Under the pieces are notes generated by a model. It was given only the letters and a program-made list of their open reading frames with translations. It was not told the origin of the DNA and did not search any database. This document shows positions 43,507 through 44,355 of a stretch of DNA of 44,355 nt, piece by piece. Numbering within the stretch: position 1 is the first letter of the stretch; every line of letters starts with the position of its first letter. Both the position numbers and the translations under genes were made by a program. The stretch comes from a virus: IMG/VR virus record IMGVR_UViG_3300021403_000023, positions 1 through 44,355 of that record, one strand, 5' to 3'.

Positions 43507-43839
43507 GGTGTGCCTCCAGCCACACTTCGCCTTCCGCAATTCCCGGCCTCTTGGCCATGCGGTGATGGGGAGATTGGATAGCGCGTATACCCGAGATACC
43601 TTTTTACGTCGGTCAGGACGCCCGGCACGCAAAACTACGCCGTTCATGTCTCGGCTGCGGCCATAGCCCCAATCGGCGTTTGGCCCGGCGGAAGTCCTCT
43701 TGCGAGGCGAAGTACCCGCGCGCTTCGTCCCTGGTGCGTCCAGGCCCGGCAATTTTCCCCAACTGGCTCGATCGGCATAAGCCGGGCCACCAAATACTCG
43801 TTGACTTTCAATAGTCATAAGACTATTTTCCTATCAACG

Positions 43840-43872
43840 GACTAGGGTTTTTGGTGTGTTGGACCCCTAGTC
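43840..43872. repeat. 8-bp perfect inverted repeat
   Basis: GACTAGGG (43840-43847) and CCCTAGTC (43865-43872) face each other across 17 bases. It lies in the unassigned stretch ahead of the replication-like gene, where a promoter, operator or origin would be expected. It does not match the TGTGCA operators. Confidence 0.5.
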
Positions 43873-43911
43873 AGGGCCGGGGCGACTGCAATCGCCGCCG
43901 GCCTGTTTTTT
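43872..43911 (+). terminator. plus-strand Rho-independent terminator-like hairpin
   Basis: A long G/C stem with small bulges pairs 43872-43885 with 43892-43905 around CTGCAA, followed by six T residues at 43906-43911. The T tract is on the plus strand, although the genes on both sides run leftward. It may stop stray rightward transcription at the end of the leftward arm, or work as a structure in another process. Confidence 0.6.
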
Positions 43912-43917
43912 CCCCAT

Positions 43918-44355
43918 TCAGACTGGATGAGTGCCCAACTGGGCGACCGCAAATCGCAGCTTCGCGCCGCGAGAAGATGTCGGCTTCGATTGCCGAGAGC
44001 CGTCGCGATTCCCCCGGGGGCCTTTGTTCTTTCGATAGCTCGGTTTTTTTGTTTGGTCGGGCGCCGGCCGAAGGCGAATTTTTCGATCTCCCTTCGATTC
44101 CAACTCTCTCAAGAGCTGAAGCTGGCCACCCTTGGTGTCGTTGAGTTTGGCAATATTGTCGTTGTGCTCGTACTCGAAGCACTCGGAGGGCAATCCGTCC
44201 TTGCCGATCTTGGATACGACGTAAGCTCGGCTATACTGCCAATCGATGAAGCCGACGACCGGATGGGGGAACTTGTCCTTCTGGGCTATCGAGCAAACTG
44301 CCATTGAGCATGTCTGCGTATTGCCCACGCCCTTGAGCTTGATGGAAGTGCGTTC
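43918..44355 (-). CDS. 3' part of the 194-aa protein that crosses the genome join
   Basis: This is the continuation of the gene starting at 281. The frame enters at the right edge of the window and ends with TGA at 43918. The last 8 bases of the window differ from the left-end copy and change two codons (Val to Glu and Asn to Thr) without breaking the frame. This part holds FIDWQYSRAYVVSKIGKDGL and the basic tail KIRLRPAPDQTKKPSYRKNK. Its stop lies 7 bases from the hairpin at 43872-43911. Function unknown, as for the 5' part. Confidence 0.75.
   Translation of the reverse strand, partial: ERTSIKLKGVGNTQTCSMAVCSIAQKDKFPHPVVGFIDWQYSRAYVVSKIGKDGLPSECFEYEHNDNIAKLNDTKGGQLQLLRELESKGDRKIRLRPAPDQTKKPSYRKNKGPRGNRDGSRQSKPTSSRGAKLRFAVAQLGTHPV
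44222..44347. repeat. right copy of the 126-bp terminal direct repeat
   Basis: Identical to positions 1-126; see the left copy. The final 8 bases (44348-44355) carry three mismatches against 127-134, as if the contig end came from a variant read. Confidence 0.95.

Larger units (their letters stand above)
43507..43917. other. unresolved 411-bp stretch with two inverted repeats
   Basis: The minus frame of the replication gene stays open to an ATG at 43818, but its residues are mainly Gly, Arg, Pro and Ser and do not look coding. Another minus frame, 43762-43613 (TTG start), reads TRDEARGYFASQEDFRRAKR RLGLWPQ and looks more like protein, but has no ribosome site. A tiny frame 43558-43499 starts MAKRPGIAEGEVWLEAHHG. 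I accept none with confidence. The right end holds the inverted repeat and hairpin listed separately. Confidence 0.4.

Noticed and set aside
43507-43818. N-terminal extension of the replication-like protein to the ATG at 43818
   Set aside because: Residues are Gly/Arg/Pro/Ser-heavy with no domain, and a strong GGAGG site precedes the ATG at 43506. Kept only as an open possibility.
1-44355. CRISPR array, diversity-generating retroelement, retron, toxin-antitoxin pair or insertion sequence
   Set aside because: I saw no regular spacer-repeat series, reverse transcriptase motif (YxDD), transposase or convincing toxin/antitoxin pair on either strand.

Overview
The window is a complete temperate phage genome of P22-like (podovirus) plan from an alphaproteobacterium, most likely a Rhizobiales host near Bradyrhizobium. 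The evidence for the phage is an integrase with an attP site, a repressor/Cro pair with palindromic operators, terminase, P22-type portal, scaffold, SU10/HK97-type capsid, gp4-like adaptor, gp10-like stabilisation protein, ejection proteins and a lysis cassette, with no tape-measure or major tail-tube gene. The host guess rests on the Omp25/31-type barrel protein, high GC and general gene style; it is inference. The first 126 bases recur exactly at the right end (44222-44347) and one leftward gene reads across that join, so the molecule is circular or circularly permuted.

Layout: an immunity hub at about 1.4-2.1 kb sends transcription both ways. It holds a leftward Cro-like gene (1648-1427), a rightward repressor gene (1743-2048) and four TGTGCA-N5-TGCACA operators. 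The rightward arm (2.1-11.3 kb) carries tightly overlapping small genes: tiny membrane proteins, a putative annealing protein, an HNH nuclease, an Acb2/Tad1-like anti-CBASS protein, many phage orphans, an excisionase-like gene and the integrase. attP (8031-8085) is the 3' half of a tRNA-Thr(GGT). Beyond it lie further small genes including a SpoU-type RNA methyltransferase. Integration at attP would cut this operon and place 8.1-11.3 kb just downstream of the rebuilt host tRNA gene.

The leftward arm runs from 1648 through the join at 1/44221 and on down to 11305. In order of transcription it holds a DUF1064 nuclease-like gene, an HTH gene, an unknown protein spanning the join, a replication-initiator-like protein (43506), small unknown genes, terminase (40663-39130), portal, putative decoration and tail proteins, a TIM-barrel glycosidase-like tail protein, scaffold, capsid, a strong terminator, a TPR-glycosyltransferase-FkbM methyltransferase fusion, a winged-helix protein, adaptor and stabilisation proteins, ejection proteins, virion lysozyme, a collar fibre, and lysis genes.

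The least ordinary content is: a lysis-cassette gene that joins two holin-like membrane segments to a signal peptide and an outer-membrane barrel; the TPR-GT-FkbM fusion placed behind the capsid terminator; the Acb2-like sponge; a plus-strand methyltransferase next to a glycosidase-like receptor-binding protein; and recurring GCGGCGAA elements before many rightward start codons. Several genes of fewer than 60 codons were recovered by reading the sequence directly (4861, 8454, 23477, 29983, 41019, 41549, 43087).
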